The notes: a model not told the origin generated them from the sequence alone. Positions 9,707 to 18,769 are shown, counted from the first letter of the stretch. The stretch is DNA of 64,000 nucleotides from Metabacillus malikii (GCF_030813355.1 NZ_JAUSUD010000021.1:1-64000), one strand, 5' to 3'. Translations and numbers: made by a program.

Positions 9707-9913
9707 ATGGAATGGCTACAATTATTGATCTTATTAATTTGTCCCTTGATGATGATTTTTTGTATGAAAGGGATGTTTGGTCACAAAAATCATGACCATC
9801 ATTCAAATTCTTCAAACAATTTGAATGATAAAATGCTAAATCTTGAGTTGGAGAATAAAAAGTTAAGAGAAGAAATTGAAGCTCTTTCTGCAATGGTGAA
9901 AAAGGAATCATGA
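9707..9913 (+). CDS. Small membrane protein, DUF2933-like
   Basis: A 68-residue protein with one N-terminal membrane helix (about residues 4-22) followed by a histidine-rich stretch, HKNHDHH (about 26-32), and a charged helix likely to form a coiled coil (about 42-64). This layout resembles DUF2933 proteins found beside copper genes; the exact function is unknown. GAGGTG precedes the ATG at a normal distance. A terminator follows directly, so it is probably a single-gene unit. The histidines suggest a metal-related role, which is inference. Confidence 0.75.
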   Translation: MEWLQLLILLICPLMMIFCMKGMFGHKNHDHHSNSSNNLNDKMLNLELENKKLREEIEALSAMVKKES

Positions 9914-9915
9914 GT

Positions 9916-9948
9916 AAAAGGCTGTTACTTAAAGTAGCAGCTTTTTAC
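9916..9948 (+). terminator. Terminator after the 9707 gene
   Basis: AAAAGGCTGTTACTT and AAGTAGCAGCTTTTT form a stem with a tiny loop and a T-rich end. Confidence 0.8.
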
Positions 9949-9984
9949 TTATCATTTCTAATAATTTAAGTATCAATTATAATT

Positions 9985-10008
9985 TTCTGCATAAAATCTC
10001 GACAGATT
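9985..10008 (+). promoter_or_regulatory. Putative response-regulator site before lgt
   Basis: TTCTGCATAAAATCTCGACA, shared almost letter for letter with the site at 9651 and in part with sites at 12435, 13923, 19549 and 22171. It lies about 55-80 bases before the lgt start. Confidence 0.45.
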
Positions 10009-10063
10009 TGTCGTAATTTTATGGTTGAACGATTTGATAGGCAAACTTAGAGGTGAGGACAAG

Positions 10064-10879
10064 ATGGATTATTTACAGCCACTAGATAGAGTAGCAATTG
10101 AATTTGGACCATTTACAATATACTGGTACGGTATTATCATCGGAATAGGTATATTATTAGGTTGGGTATTTGCAACAAGGGAAGCAAAAAAATTAGGGCT
10201 TTCTAAAGATACATTTTCTGATTTATTGCTTTGGGTTATTCCAATCTCAATAGTAAGTGCTAGGATTTACTATGTTCTTTTTAAATGGGACTATTATTCT
10301 CAAAATCCTGGGCAAATATTTGCGATTTGGGAAGGTGGCATTGCCATACATGGAGCTTTAATTGGTGGTGTTGTAACAGCCGTTGTTTTTGCCAATAAAA
10401 AGGGAATTTCATTTTGGAAATTGGCTGATATTTCCGCACCTAGTATTATTCTTGGGCAGGCAATAGGACGTTGGGGAAACTTCATGAATCAAGAAGCACA
10501 CGGAACTGAAGTAACGAGGGGCTTTTTAGAAGGTATAAATCTGCCAGATTTTATTATTAATCAGATGTATATAAATGGTTCTTATTATCATCCAACATTC
10601 TTGTATGAGTCATTATGGAATTTATTGGGGTTTGTTCTATTACTAATTGTAAGAAGACTTAATATAAAGCGTGGTGAACTTTTTCTTATCTATGTTATTT
10701 GGTATTCGATAGGGAGATTCTTTGTAGAAGGTTTGAGAACTGATAGTTTGATGTTAACAGACTCTTTGAGAATCGCTCAAGTCGTCTCATTATCATTAAT
10801 TGGAATAGCAGTAATCTTAATTTGGTTTAGACGTTGGAAAGGATATGCAAAGTTACAGTACGGAAAAAGGTCAAATTAA
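10064..10879 (+). CDS. lgt: Prolipoprotein diacylglyceryl transferase Lgt
   Basis: Transfers diacylglycerol from phosphatidylglycerol to the lipobox cysteine of lipoproteins in the membrane. It has seven predicted membrane segments. It carries the signature [13 protein letters not shown] and the conserved [10 protein letters not shown] segment. The ATG at 10064 follows GAGGTGAGGA and gives 271 residues; an in-frame TTG at 10025 would add 13 residues without a good ribosome-binding site. The standard Bacillus lgt lies next to hprK, so this copy in a copper island is probably a second one. It is followed by a lipoprotein gene, which may be its client. Confidence 0.93.
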   Translation: MDYLQPLDRVAIEFGPFTIYWYGIIIGIGILLGWVFATREAKKLGLSKDTFSDLLLWVIPISIVSARIYYVLFKWDYYSQNPGQIFAIWEGGIAIHGALIGGVVTAVVFANKKGISFWKLADISAPSIILGQAIGRWGNFMNQEAHGTEVTRGFLEGINLPDFIINQMYINGSYYHPTFLYESLWNLLGFVLLLIVRRLNIKRGELFLIYVIWYSIGRFFVEGLRTDSLMLTDSLRIAQVVSLSLIGIAVILIWFRRWKGYAKLQYGKRSN

Positions 10880-10910
10880 TTTCCACATAAGGGATTGGAG
10901 GTAATTTTAA

Positions 10911-11438
10911 GTGAAATTAAAGCATTTTATTGTTATTGCTTTAACTTTTTTAGCATTAGTTGCTTGTAGTGCAAATGAAGACAACGCTTTCGAAGAAAAC
11001 GAAGAAAAAAATATTAAGGAGTTAGTGAACGATTATAGTCTACGAAACATTAAAGATCAGTCAGCATCTATTACTTCACATGAACTCATTGCAACTGATC
11101 GTAATGGAAATAAAGCAAGCTATGATTTGCCGAAGGAGGAATTTTTCGTTTCCATTGCTCCTTATATTGAGCAAACCCATCCTTGACAAATTCATAACTT
11201 GACAGGTTGTCAAGGTGAGTTGGTAAATAAAGAGTTTGATGTTTATATTGAAGACATCGAAGGGAATGTATTAGTAGATGAAAAATTAAAGTCCCAGTCA
11301 AATGGCTTTATTGATATATGGCTACCAAGGGACAAGGAGTATCGTATAGAAATTAAGTATGACGATAAGAAAGTAGAATCAGAATTCTCCACTTTTGAAA
11401 ATGATAATACTTGTATTACAACCATGCAACTAATGTAG
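10911..11438 (+). pseudogene. CueP-like copper-binding lipoprotein gene with an in-frame TGA
   Basis: A reading frame of 176 codons, broken only by TGA at 11184-11186. The GTG start follows GGAGGT. The N-terminus is a lipoprotein signal with lipobox LVAC. The later part contains LTGCQGE, PRDKEYR and a C-terminal CITTMQLM, which match the CueP family of copper-binding envelope proteins as I recall it. In relatives the residue at the TGA (after THP) is a cysteine, eight residues before the LTGC cysteine, and is a copper ligand. A simple nonsense mutation is the likely reading. A hairpin 11 bases after the TGA leaves selenocysteine open as a less likely option. Confidence 0.75.
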
Positions 11439-11452
11439 TAAAGCAATAAGTT

Positions 11453-11480
11453 GGAAGCCTCGTTTGAGAGGTTTCCTTTA
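11453..11480 (+). terminator. Terminator after the CueP-like gene
   Basis: GGAAGCCTC and GAGGTTTCC form a stem followed by TTTA. Confidence 0.65.
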
Positions 11481-11626
11481 ATTTTGATATAAATTATGTG
11501 AATTTTTAAATATATCCTTCAGATAATAATATTTAAACTAAATCAAAATAGCCATTTACACATGATTCGGAATATTCCTAATTGATAGAGGGGAGTTAGA
11601 GGTTTTAAATTACAGGAGGATAGGAA

Positions 11627-12358
11627 ATGTATGAATTCTTTAGCAAAATAAGCTATATGCTCAGTAAACCATTTTATAATATGGTCAATACAACAGAAGG
11701 AATTCCTATTTTATTTGCTTTCGTTTTAGGGATTGTGGGGGCCTTAACACCCTGTCAATTTACTGGGAACCTAGGTGCTATTACATTATACGGAAATAAA
11801 TCAGTACAGAAACAAATAGCTTGGAAAGAAATTATATTTTTTATTCTTGGTAAAATCTTTGTTTTTACTATTCTAGGTATTACTGTGTGGATGCTCGGAA
11901 ATGAGTTTAAATCCATCTTAGCCCTATACTTTCCATGGTTTAGAAAAGTTGTTGGACCTATATTAATCCTGATTGGTCTTTTTATGCTCGATGTTATTCG
12001 ATTCTATAAATCTTTCGTTTTAGGATCAATACCAGAGAAATTTATAAAAAAGGGTAATTTAGGTGCTTTTCTAATGGGAGTGAGTTTTACCCTTGGATTT
12101 TGTCCTACTATGTTTGTTTTATTTTTCGTAACATTAATACCTGTAACATTATCTGTGTCATATGGAGTCTTTCTTCCTGCTATTTTTGCAATAGGAACAT
12201 CTTTACCACTTTTACTAGCTCTTTTCCTCATTTGGTATTTTGAGTTAAGTGGGAAGTTGGTTAAGAAAAAAGGTAGAAAGATTGGTGTAATTGTTCAAAA
12301 ATTAGCGGGAATGATCATGCTTATTTTAGGTATTTTAGATACACTGACTTATTGGTAA
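11627..12358 (+). CDS. CcdA/DsbD-type membrane thiol transporter
   Basis: A 243-residue membrane protein with about six hydrophobic helices. Cys43 in ALTPCQFTGN and Cys159 in LGFCPTMF sit at matching places in the two halves, as in CcdA/DsbD proteins that carry reducing power across the membrane. The family includes cytochrome c maturation CcdA and metal-tolerance ScsB-like proteins. In this copper region it may keep cysteines of envelope copper proteins reduced, which is inference. The ATG follows AGGAGG. It appears to be a single-gene unit. Confidence 0.85.
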   Translation: MYEFFSKISYMLSKPFYNMVNTTEGIPILFAFVLGIVGALTPCQFTGNLGAITLYGNKSVQKQIAWKEIIFFILGKIFVFTILGITVWMLGNEFKSILALYFPWFRKVVGPILILIGLFMLDVIRFYKSFVLGSIPEKFIKKGNLGAFLMGVSFTLGFCPTMFVLFFVTLIPVTLSVSYGVFLPAIFAIGTSLPLLLALFLIWYFELSGKLVKKKGRKIGVIVQKLAGMIMLILGILDTLTYW

Positions 12359-12434
12359 TCTTGAAAAAATCTTATGGTTAATGAATACAGTGAAGGTTAA
12401 TTGGTGGGACTAAAAAAGGGTCATTGGGAAGCGG

Positions 12435-12448
12435 TCTGCATAAAATGC
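12435..12448 (+). promoter_or_regulatory. Half-conserved copy of the copper-module motif
   Basis: TCTGCATAAAATGC matches the first part of the motifs at 9985 and 9651. It lies about 90 bases before a decayed gene at 12537. Only one half-site is clear. Confidence 0.3.
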
Positions 12449-12536
12449 TTTAGTAGAGGTTTTTTCATGAATTTAGATTAATGATCTAAATTATGATGTC
12501 AGTGAGGCGATTAAAGTGTGTATAACTAATAATTTT

Positions 12537-12880
12537 ATGGAACATCAGGCTTATAAAATAAGCGAGGAAATAAGAAAACATTCGTTATATAAAGTGGTAA
12601 AGGTAGAAGTGTTTGGGGTAAAAATTTTGAGTTCCCGCAACAAGCTGAACAATGGAATGGGAAGGATTTTATTACGAAAATAATCCTACAGGATAGGAAA
12701 GGTGCTTTATTTTCCATAAAACCTGACTATAGCGGCTTGAGATTTGCAAAAGGAGAAATAACTTATAAAGAATACAATAAAATACAGAAAAAAGAGGATG
12801 TAAAAGGAGTTATTTATTTATCGGGCATTGTCGCTTCTTTTATGTTGGCAATGTTCATATTGATGAAGTTTTTAACTTAA
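12537..12880 (+). pseudogene. Frameshifted small gene with SHOCT-like C-terminus
   Basis: Two overlapping frames together read like one protein. The ATG frame at 12537 gives about 47 residues and stops in the middle of the region. A second frame, open from 12593 to TAA at 12878-12880, gives QWNGKDFITKIILQDRKG, then SGLRFAKGEITYKEYNKI (a short helical SHOCT-like motif), then a membrane helix ending in MLAMFILMKFLT. The switch must lie between about 12600 and 12680. Parent function is unknown. The shift between frames could also be a sequencing error. Confidence 0.45.
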
Positions 12881-12908
12881 AAGCTATTTTATATTTATTA
12901 AATTTTAT

Positions 12909-12945
12909 TCAAGGGATATCCAAAGTTTGGGATATCCCTTTTCAA
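12909..12945. terminator. Bidirectional terminator
   Basis: AAGGGATATCC and GGGATATCCCTT pair around CAAAGTTT, with A- and T-runs on the two sides. It lies between a plus-strand pseudogene and a minus-strand gene end. Confidence 0.75.
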
Positions 12946-12946
12946 A

Positions 12947-13363
12947 TTAAATATGCTCATCATGATTGTGTTGCTGTTCTGTATTTTGTTGTTTTTCTTG
13001 TTGCTTGACTGGATCTGGAGTATACACACTTGTGATTGTATCAGGTATTGCTGTAATAACTAAAATAATTGAGATAAGGGAAGAGATAAGATAAACCCAA
13101 GCCGCAGGACGGTTTCGTGACCATTTCAGTTTGGCGACTCTTATAAACCATACAGACAAAATCAATGAAATAATTAAAAATACTAAACTTATACTTGGTG
13201 GTAAAGACAACAAACCTGTACCTATTGTAGTAAGACCGAGTGCAATTAAAAGAGTATGTAGCCAGTGGTGAGACGAGGCTATAATGGCAAACAATACTGA
13301 TCCCACAGCTTTTAAAAGGGGTCTTTCCTTTTTATTCTTTGAATAGTTATGATCTTTGATCAT
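12947..13363 (-). CDS. Unknown membrane protein with His-rich tail
   Basis: A 138-residue protein not recognised as a named family. There are three hydrophobic segments at about residues 17-30, 36-70 (possibly two helices) and 88-106. Histidines lie at the first membrane region (SSHHWLH, about 31-37) and in a glutamine- and histidine-rich C-terminus ending QQHNHDEHI. The first half resembles MerC-like small membrane proteins in pattern only. The position among copper genes suggests metal binding or transport. The ATG follows AGGAAG. Function is inferred from context and not certain. Confidence 0.7.
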   Translation of the reverse strand: MIKDHNYSKNKKERPLLKAVGSVLFAIIASSHHWLHTLLIALGLTTIGTGLLSLPPSISLVFLIISLILSVWFIRVAKLKWSRNRPAAWVYLISSLISIILVITAIPDTITSVYTPDPVKQQEKQQNTEQQHNHDEHI

Positions 13364-13453
13364 GCACTTCCTCCATCAATTTATACTAATGATACAAATA
13401 AAAACAAAGGGGACGATTGACATGAGAGTAATTGGGCTTAACCCCCTTTCTTT

Positions 13454-13582
13454 TTAATTTAATAAATATATAAGTGTCGCAATTACACCGATTCCAATTA
13501 ACAAAGTCCAAAACTTTGACTTAATGGAAGTATTTTGAGGATGATTGTCTTGCTTAGAGTGGTGACCACCACAACAACCCAT
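13454..13582 (-). CDS. Small CC-GG-HH membrane protein (42 residues)
   Basis: A short frame reading MGCCGGHHSKQ, then one membrane helix (about residues 24-40) and a stop. The start has a strong AGGGGG site seven bases before it. The Cys-Cys-Gly-Gly-His-His cluster next to a membrane helix would suit metal binding. Similar tiny proteins are common in copper islands, but I know of no defined function. It lies divergently from the DUF1541 lipoprotein gene, and a copy of the copper-module motif is upstream. Confidence 0.65.
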   Translation of the reverse strand: MGCCGGHHSKQDNHPQNTSIKSKFWTLLIGIGVIATLIYLLN

Positions 13583-13988
13583 TTTATAACCCCCTGTCTT
13601 TTTCAAAGGTAATTTTTATCATGTCTATTATTAATAAAGGATGTGGAGAAATTGTGGATTCTAAATGAAAAAATGATGAATTCACAAATTGTTCAAACAG
13701 CCTTTTGGTATTTATATCAAACTTAACTTGGCAAATTGTACTTACATGATTTAAAAACTGAAAGGATAACTTTGATAAATTAAAATAGCATCAGCAAATT
13801 TTTTGGGGTCATTTCTATAAGTAAATTAATATCTACCCAAAGAATAATATCGAACAACCATTATAAATTAGATAAACAAGCGGAGTTCAGAATTTATAAC
13901 CTTTTTAAGGTGTAAAAGATGTTTTATGCACAAATTCTGCAAACTTTTTGGATAAAATATATTGTATAAAAGAAGGAGGGAATAAAAA
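13583..13988. other. Divergent control region
   Basis: About 400 AT-rich bases between the small membrane protein and the DUF1541 lipoprotein. It holds two copies of the 11-bp-repeat motif: on the minus strand at 13643-13659 (TCCACAATTTCTCCACA) and on the plus strand at 13923-13943. No gene is seen in between. Confidence 0.5.
13923..13943 (+). promoter_or_regulatory. Putative response-regulator site before the DUF1541 gene
   Basis: TTATGCACAAATTCTGCAAA holds two TGCA units spaced 11 bases apart, the spacing typical of OmpR/PhoP-family direct repeats. It is followed by AT-rich promoter-like sequence and then the gene at 13989. Confidence 0.45.
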
Positions 13989-14633
13989 ATGCAGAGAAAA
14001 AGTAAACAATCAATTCTATTTATTTTGTTAGCATCACTATTGTTAGTTCTTGGTGCATGTTCAAACACAGAAGATGAAACTCAAAATACCAACGAGAAAA
14101 CAGAAAGTACAAACCAAGGAACAACAACAAACGAAGAGGAAAATGAGGAATCAGGTAATGGAGAAGAAGAAATGGAGGGAATGGATCATGCTGGAATGAA
14201 TCACTCTGGTTCAAGTGAAGTACCAGAAGGTTTAGAGGAAGCGGAGAATCCAACCTATCCAGTTGGTAGCAAGGCAATAATCAATGCAAGTCATATGCCA
14301 GGAATGGATGGAGCTGAAGCCACAATCTCTGGAGCCTTTGACACGACGGTTTATACAGTTACATATACGCCTACAACTGGCGGAGAACCAGTCGAGGATC
14401 ATAAATGGGTCATTCATGAGGAACTTGAAAATGCGGGTGATGAATCGTTTCAAACAGGTGATGAAGTGGTATTAAATGCAGAACATATGGAAGGTATGAA
14501 AGGTGCAACTGCAACAATTGATTCTGCTGAACAAACAACAGTCTATATGGTAGATTACACGGATACTGAAACAGGGGAAAAGGTAACGTATCACAAATGG
14601 GTAACAGAAAGTGAATTATCTCCAGTAGAATAA
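13989..14633 (+). CDS. YdhK-type DUF1541 lipoprotein
   Basis: A 214-residue envelope lipoprotein. The signal peptide ends in the lipobox LGAC with Cys24. A Glu/Thr/Asn-rich linker (about 25-65) carries GMDHAGMNHSG, a Met/His pattern typical of copper-binding proteins. Two tandem DUF1541 repeats follow (about 85-140 and 150-205), each with an HMPGMDGA/HMEGMKGA motif and a KWV ending. The family is often found beside copper genes in Bacillus. The ATG follows AAGGAGGG. A strong terminator follows, so it is a single-gene unit. Confidence 0.9.
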   Translation: MQRKSKQSILFILLASLLLVLGACSNTEDETQNTNEKTESTNQGTTTNEEENEESGNGEEEMEGMDHAGMNHSGSSEVPEGLEEAENPTYPVGSKAIINASHMPGMDGAEATISGAFDTTVYTVTYTPTTGGEPVEDHKWVIHEELENAGDESFQTGDEVVLNAEHMEGMKGATATIDSAEQTTVYMVDYTDTETGEKVTYHKWVTESELSPVE

Positions 14634-14640
14634 AAACGAG

Positions 14641-14693
14641 GAGGCGGTTCTCTTGTTTATATACGCAAAACAAGAGAACCGCCTCACGTTTTG
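14641..14693 (+). terminator. Strong terminator after the DUF1541 gene
   Basis: GAGGCGGTTCTCTTGTTT pairs with its complement at 14668-14685 across a short loop, followed by a T-rich stretch. Confidence 0.9.
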
Positions 14694-14786
14694 TATTAAA
14701 ATACGAAGTTAGAACAAATTAAATCTATATTCCATAAAAATTGGGTAATATAATTAATTTTATTTTACTTTTCACAAATCAGTCAC

Positions 14787-14816
14787 TTTACATAGGGTAC
14801 GGGGGTATACTATAAT
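14787..14816 (+). promoter_or_regulatory. csoR promoter with CsoR operator
   Basis: TTTACA at 14787-14792 and TATAAT at 14811-14816 are 18 bases apart. The spacer holds TAGGGTACGGGGGTATA, a G-rich imperfect palindrome of the type bound by CsoR. This suggests autorepression released by Cu(I). Confidence 0.75.
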
Positions 14817-14838
14817 GTAATCGAGGAGGAGGAGTGAG

Positions 14839-15180
14839 ATGGATCCCGAATTAGAAAATGAGATGATTTCAGAGGATAGTTGCTGTACACCTTCACATGG
14901 GAGAATGAGTCATCACTCAGAAAAAACGAAAAAGAACCTTGTGACCCGATTGAACAGGATTGAAGGTCAGATTCGGGGCATAAAAAGATTAATCGAAACG
15001 GATACTTACTGTGATGATGTGATTACTCAAATCTCAGCTTCACAAGCAGCTCTTAATGGTGTTGCTAAAATTCTTCTTGAAGCACATATGAAAGAATGTG
15101 TAGTCAATCGAATTCAAGAAGGTGACATGGAAGTTTTAGATGAAGTATTAGTGACCATACAAAAATTAATGAAAAAGTAA
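14839..15180 (+). CDS. csoR: Copper-sensing repressor CsoR
   Basis: All-helical repressor that leaves DNA when it binds Cu(I). The ligand set C-x24-H-x3-C is present as Cys58, His83 and Cys87. The family core VTRLNRIEGQIRGIKRLIE starts near residue 35. The N-terminal extension holds SCCTPSHGRMSHH, an extra Cys/His-rich piece. Length is 113 residues. The gene starts the csoR-copZ-copA cluster, with copZ 15 bases downstream. A CsoR-type palindrome overlaps its promoter. The ATG follows GAGGAGG. Confidence 0.95.
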   Translation: MDPELENEMISEDSCCTPSHGRMSHHSEKTKKNLVTRLNRIEGQIRGIKRLIETDTYCDDVITQISASQAALNGVAKILLEAHMKECVVNRIQEGDMEVLDEVLVTIQKLMKK

Positions 15181-15195
15181 AAGGGGACGTTAAAT

Positions 15196-15402
15196 ATGGA
15201 AAAAGTAACTTTAAATGTAGAAGGTATGTCTTGTGGACATTGCGTGAAATCAGTAGAAGGAAGCGTTGGAGCACTTAATGGAGTTTCAAGTGTAAAAGTC
15301 GATCTGGAGAATAAAAAAGTAGACGTTGAATTTAATCAAGCTGAGGTAACATTAGATAAAATCAAGGAAACCATTGATGATCAAGGATACGAAGTAAAGT
15401 AA
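15196..15402 (+). CDS. copZ: Copper chaperone CopZ
   Basis: A 68-residue heavy-metal-associated domain with the Cu(I) motif GMSCGHC (Cys13, Cys16) and the usual beta-alpha-beta pattern ending in DDQGYEVK. It delivers Cu(I) to the CopA ATPase in the cytoplasm and is cotranscribed with csoR. A weak hairpin and a second CsoR-like palindrome lie between it and copA. Confidence 0.95.
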   Translation: MEKVTLNVEGMSCGHCVKSVEGSVGALNGVSSVKVDLENKKVDVEFNQAEVTLDKIKETIDDQGYEVK

Positions 15403-15410
15403 ATTGAAGA

Positions 15411-15440
15411 TGGGCTGTGCTTAAAGCACGCTCTCTTTTT
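15411..15440 (+). terminator. Weak hairpin after copZ
   Basis: TGTGCT and AGCACG pair with some wobble around AA, followed by five T. It could attenuate rather than end transcription, giving more CopZ than CopA. Confidence 0.5.
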
Positions 15441-15447
15441 CAAAAAA

Positions 15448-15466
15448 ATATACCCTAGGTAGGTAT
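15448..15466 (+). promoter_or_regulatory. Second CsoR-like operator before copA
   Basis: ATACCCTAGGTAGGTAT is a near-palindrome with the same ATACC/GGTAT arms as CsoR boxes. It lies 13 bases before the copA start and suggests copA has separate control. Confidence 0.55.
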
Positions 15467-15478
15467 GAGGTGATGGGG

Positions 15479-17893
15479 ATGAGCGAAAAAGTTATTGAAA
15501 ATCAATTCCAAGTAACTGGCATGACCTGTGCAGCCTGTGCAACAAGAATTGAAAAAGGGCTGAAAAAAATGGATGGAGTCAAGGATGCCAATGTAAACCT
15601 TGCTTTAGAAAAAGCCATGGTCCAGTTTGACCCTGTTATGATGAGTCCTTCAGATATAACGAAAAAGGTAAGAGATCTTGGATATGATGTTGTAACAGAA
15701 AAAAGGGAATTGGTACTAACTGGTATGACTTGTGCAGCCTGTGCAACAAGAATTGAAAAAGGTCTTAATAAAGTCGATGGTGTTCTGCAAGCAACTGTTA
15801 ATTTGGCTTTAGAAAAGGCATCTGTAGAATATAATCCATCAGCAGTTACAACAAAAGAGTTAGTTCAAAAGGTTGAAAATCTCGGCTACGGAGCGATGGT
15901 AAAAAGCGATGAAAATGAAAAAGAGGCCGTAGATTATCGTCAAAAAGAGATTGAAAAACAGACAGGGAAGTTTATATTCGCAGCTATTTTATCACTTCCG
16001 TTACTGTGGTCTATGGTAGGACATTTTAGTTTTACTTCTTTCCTTTGGGTGCCAGATGCATTTATGAACCCATGGGTACAAATGGCCTTGGCAACACCTG
16101 TACAATTCTTTATTGGAAAACAATTTTATGTTGGAGCCTATAAGTCATTGAAAAATAAGAGTGCCAATATGGATGTACTCGTAGCTCTTGGTACATCGGC
16201 TGCTTATTTTTATAGTGTTTATTTAGCAATAGAATCGCTTGGAAGTAATGCACATTCAGTTGGACTTTATTTTGAAACAAGTGCTGTCTTAATCACATTA
16301 ATTATTCTTGGAAACCTATTTGAAGCAAAAGCAAAAGGACGTTCATCAGAAGCGATTAAGAAATTAATGGGACTACAAGCAAAAACAGCAACAGTCATTC
16401 GAAATGGAATCGAAACCACTATTCCTTTAGAAGATGTTGTGGCTGGCGATATTTTATTAGTAAAGCCTGGTGAGAAAGTTCCTGTTGATGGAGAAGTTTT
16501 GGAAGGGACCTCAGCACTGGATGAATCAATGCTCACTGGTGAAAGTGTCCCCGTAGATAAAACAGTTGGAGATAGTGTAATAGGGGCAACTATTAATAAA
16601 AATGGATTTTTGAAAATTAAAGCGACAAAAGTAGGAAAGGAAACAGCCCTATCGCAAATCATTAAAATTGTAGAGGAAGCACAAGGATCAAAAGCTCCAA
16701 TTCAACGGATGGCTGATCAAATTTCCGGTATCTTTGTTCCAATTGTGGTGGGAATAGCGGTTATTACATTTATCATCTGGTATTTCTGGGCTGATCCAGG
16801 AAACTTTACTGCAGCCCTAGTAAACCTAATTGCCGTTCTTGTCATTGCATGTCCATGTGCTTTAGGTCTAGCAACACCAACCTCCATTATGGCAGGAACC
16901 GGTCGAGCTGCCGAATATGGGATTCTATTTAAAGGTGGAGAACACCTTGAAATGACTCATAAAGTCAATACAGTCATTTTAGACAAAACAGGAACGATCA
17001 CAAATGGTGAACCTGTTTTAACAGATGTGATAACGGAGCAAGATGAGACAGAGTTCTTATCTCTTGTTGGTTCGGCTGAAAAACAATCAGAGCATCCTCT
17101 TGCACAAGCAATTGTTGAAGGAATCGTAGAGAAATCCATCCAGTTCAAAGATGTTTCTGATTTTGAAAATATACCTGGATATGGAATCAAAACGGTAGTG
17201 GATGGAAAAGTGGTTCTTGTAGGAACTCGTCGTCTTATGAAAAAATACAATGTCGAGATTGATAATGTATTAGATAAGATGGAAGATCTTGAGAAACAAG
17301 GGAAAACAGCTATGTTAGCAGCCGTTGATGGAAGATATGCAGGGATTGTTGCAGTAGCAGATACAATTAAAGAAACATCTACTTCCGCCATTAAACGGAT
17401 GAAAGACATGGGACTTGAAGTGATTATGATTACGGGTGACAACAAAGATACGGCAAATGCAATTGCAAAACAAGCTGGAGTTGATCATGTAATTGCCGAA
17501 GTTCTCCCAGAAGGGAAAGCAGAAGAAGTGAAGAAACTTCAAGCTCAAGATAAAAAAGTGGCCATGGTCGGGGATGGAATTAATGATGCCCCAGCACTTG
17601 CTACTGCTGATATTGGTATGGCTATTGGTACGGGTACAGATGTAGCGATGGAAGCAGCCGATATTACCTTGATCCGTGGGGATTTGAACAGTATTCCAGA
17701 CTCCATCTTAATGAGCCATAAAACAATGCGAAATATTAAGCAAAACCTTTTCTGGGCCTTAGCTTATAATTCAATTGGCATTCCAATTGCGGCGTTTGGA
17801 TTCTTAGCTCCATGGCTTGCCGGTGCTGCAATGGCATTTAGCTCTGTTTCGGTTGTACTCAATGCTCTACGATTACAAAAGGTCAAACTATAG
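15479..17893 (+). CDS. copA: Copper-exporting P1B-type ATPase CopA
   Basis: Pumps Cu(I) out of the cytoplasm using ATP. It carries two N-terminal metal-binding domains, GMTCAACA at about residues 15-21 and again at about 83-89, then eight membrane helices. The CPC motif (IACPCALG) lies near residue 457, the phosphorylation site DKTGT near 501, and TGDN and GDGINDAP further on, as in Cu(I) ATPases. An in-frame GTG at 15470 lies within GAGGTG, the likely ribosome-binding site, so the ATG at 15479 is chosen (804 residues). A tiny membrane protein gene follows 11 bases later. Confidence 0.97.
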   Translation: MSEKVIENQFQVTGMTCAACATRIEKGLKKMDGVKDANVNLALEKAMVQFDPVMMSPSDITKKVRDLGYDVVTEKRELVLTGMTCAACATRIEKGLNKVDGVLQATVNLALEKASVEYNPSAVTTKELVQKVENLGYGAMVKSDENEKEAVDYRQKEIEKQTGKFIFAAILSLPLLWSMVGHFSFTSFLWVPDAFMNPWVQMALATPVQFFIGKQFYVGAYKSLKNKSANMDVLVALGTSAAYFYSVYLAIESLGSNAHSVGLYFETSAVLITLIILGNLFEAKAKGRSSEAIKKLMGLQAKTATVIRNGIETTIPLEDVVAGDILLVKPGEKVPVDGEVLEGTSALDESMLTGESVPVDKTVGDSVIGATINKNGFLKIKATKVGKETALSQIIKIVEEAQGSKAPIQRMADQISGIFVPIVVGIAVITFIIWYFWADPGNFTAALVNLIAVLVIACPCALGLATPTSIMAGTGRAAEYGILFKGGEHLEMTHKVNTVILDKTGTITNGEPVLTDVITEQDETEFLSLVGSAEKQSEHPLAQAIVEGIVEKSIQFKDVSDFENIPGYGIKTVVDGKVVLVGTRRLMKKYNVEIDNVLDKMEDLEKQGKTAMLAAVDGRYAGIVAVADTIKETSTSAIKRMKDMGLEVIMITGDNKDTANAIAKQAGVDHVIAEVLPEGKAEEVKKLQAQDKKVAMVGDGINDAPALATADIGMAIGTGTDVAMEAADITLIRGDLNSIPDSILMSHKTMRNIKQNLFWALAYNSIGIPIAAFGFLAPWLAGAAMAFSSVSVVLNALRLQKVKL

Positions 17894-17904
17894 GAGTGTC
17901 GTAT

Positions 17905-18033
17905 ATGAAAAAATGGGTATTATCTGCCCTGGCTTATTTAATAGTCGTTGTGGGTGCTTATTATGCTTATTCAATTGTAAGTCCTCCTGTAGAGGATCAA
18001 GAACACACAAATATAGAACAACATAATGAATAG
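17905..18033 (+). CDS. Small single-span membrane protein after copA
   Basis: A 42-residue frame starting MKKWVLSALAYLIVVVGAYY, with one membrane helix at about 4-24 and a polar tail holding two histidines. The AGGAGTG site lies nine bases before the ATG, and the gene starts 11 bases after copA, so it is probably in the same operon. Function is unknown; it might be a small partner of CopA. Confidence 0.65.
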   Translation: MKKWVLSALAYLIVVVGAYYAYSIVSPPVEDQEHTNIEQHNE

Positions 18034-18045
18034 TTAACTGATTTT

Positions 18046-18085
18046 AAGAATGGCCCCTATTTGGATAGAGGCCATTCTTGTTATA
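18046..18085 (+). terminator. Terminator of the csoR-copZ-copA operon
   Basis: AAGAATGGCC at 18046-18055 pairs with GGCCATTCTT at 18070-18079. The following sequence is not T-rich, so termination may be partial. Confidence 0.6.
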
Positions 18086-18154
18086 AAAAATGCAAAGTTT
18101 TTTCATAAATAAATGAGACACTAAAAAGGATGTTTATGAGGTAGGTGGAACGAA

Positions 18155-18769
18155 TTGAATACGAATGAAAAAATTAAAAGAAGATATAATAGAATTTCAA
18201 GTATATATGAAGTTATGGATAAGATGATTAAAGCAGAGTGGAGATTGAATTTACTATCTAATATATCTGGAAATGTTCTTGAAGTGGGAGTCGGGACGGG
18301 GGCTAATTTCCCCTTTTATCCAACCTATACAAAATCACTAACAGGTGTTGACTTTAGTAAAGGGATGCTAAAACAGGCCCAGGAGAAATTAGTAAAAGGT
18401 AGGTATCCATTTCCGATTCGATTAATGGAAGCAGATATACAGGAATTGCCGTTTCCAGACGATATGTTCGATACAGTGGTCTCTACTTGTGTATTTTGTT
18501 CCGTTCCGGATCCTCTTTTGGGTTTAAAAGAGTTGAAAAGAGTTTGTAAACCAAATGGACAAATACTGCTGTTGGAGCATGTGAGAAGTGATCAAATGTG
18601 GGTTGGTATTGTAATGGATTTGTTAAATCCTTTAACGGTAAGATTATGGGGAGCCAATATTAACCGGGAAACGATCAACACGATCGAACGATCAGGTCTC
18701 AAAGTTGAAATGAATAAAAATTTAATGGGGTCTATTTTTAGAGAGTTATCGGTTAGTCCCAATAAATGA
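18155..18769 (+). CDS. Class I SAM-dependent methyltransferase
   Basis: A 204-residue methyltransferase with the SAM-binding glycine motif VLEVGVGTGANF at about residues 40-51, an acidic residue after strand 2 (GVDFSKGML), and motif IV-like DTVVSTCVFCSV. It resembles UbiE/COQ5-type small-molecule methyltransferases. The substrate is unknown, and I do not know why it sits among copper genes. It starts with TTG after AGGTAGGTGG; no in-frame ATG is near. Confidence 0.85.
   Translation: MNTNEKIKRRYNRISSIYEVMDKMIKAEWRLNLLSNISGNVLEVGVGTGANFPFYPTYTKSLTGVDFSKGMLKQAQEKLVKGRYPFPIRLMEADIQELPFPDDMFDTVVSTCVFCSVPDPLLGLKELKRVCKPNGQILLLEHVRSDQMWVGIVMDLLNPLTVRLWGANINRETINTIERSGLKVEMNKNLMGSIFRELSVSPNK

Noticed and set aside
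12947-13363. Minus-strand membrane protein as MerC mercury transporter
   Set aside because: Only the helix pattern agrees. The paired cysteines of MerC are absent, and the mer genes lie 18 kb away.
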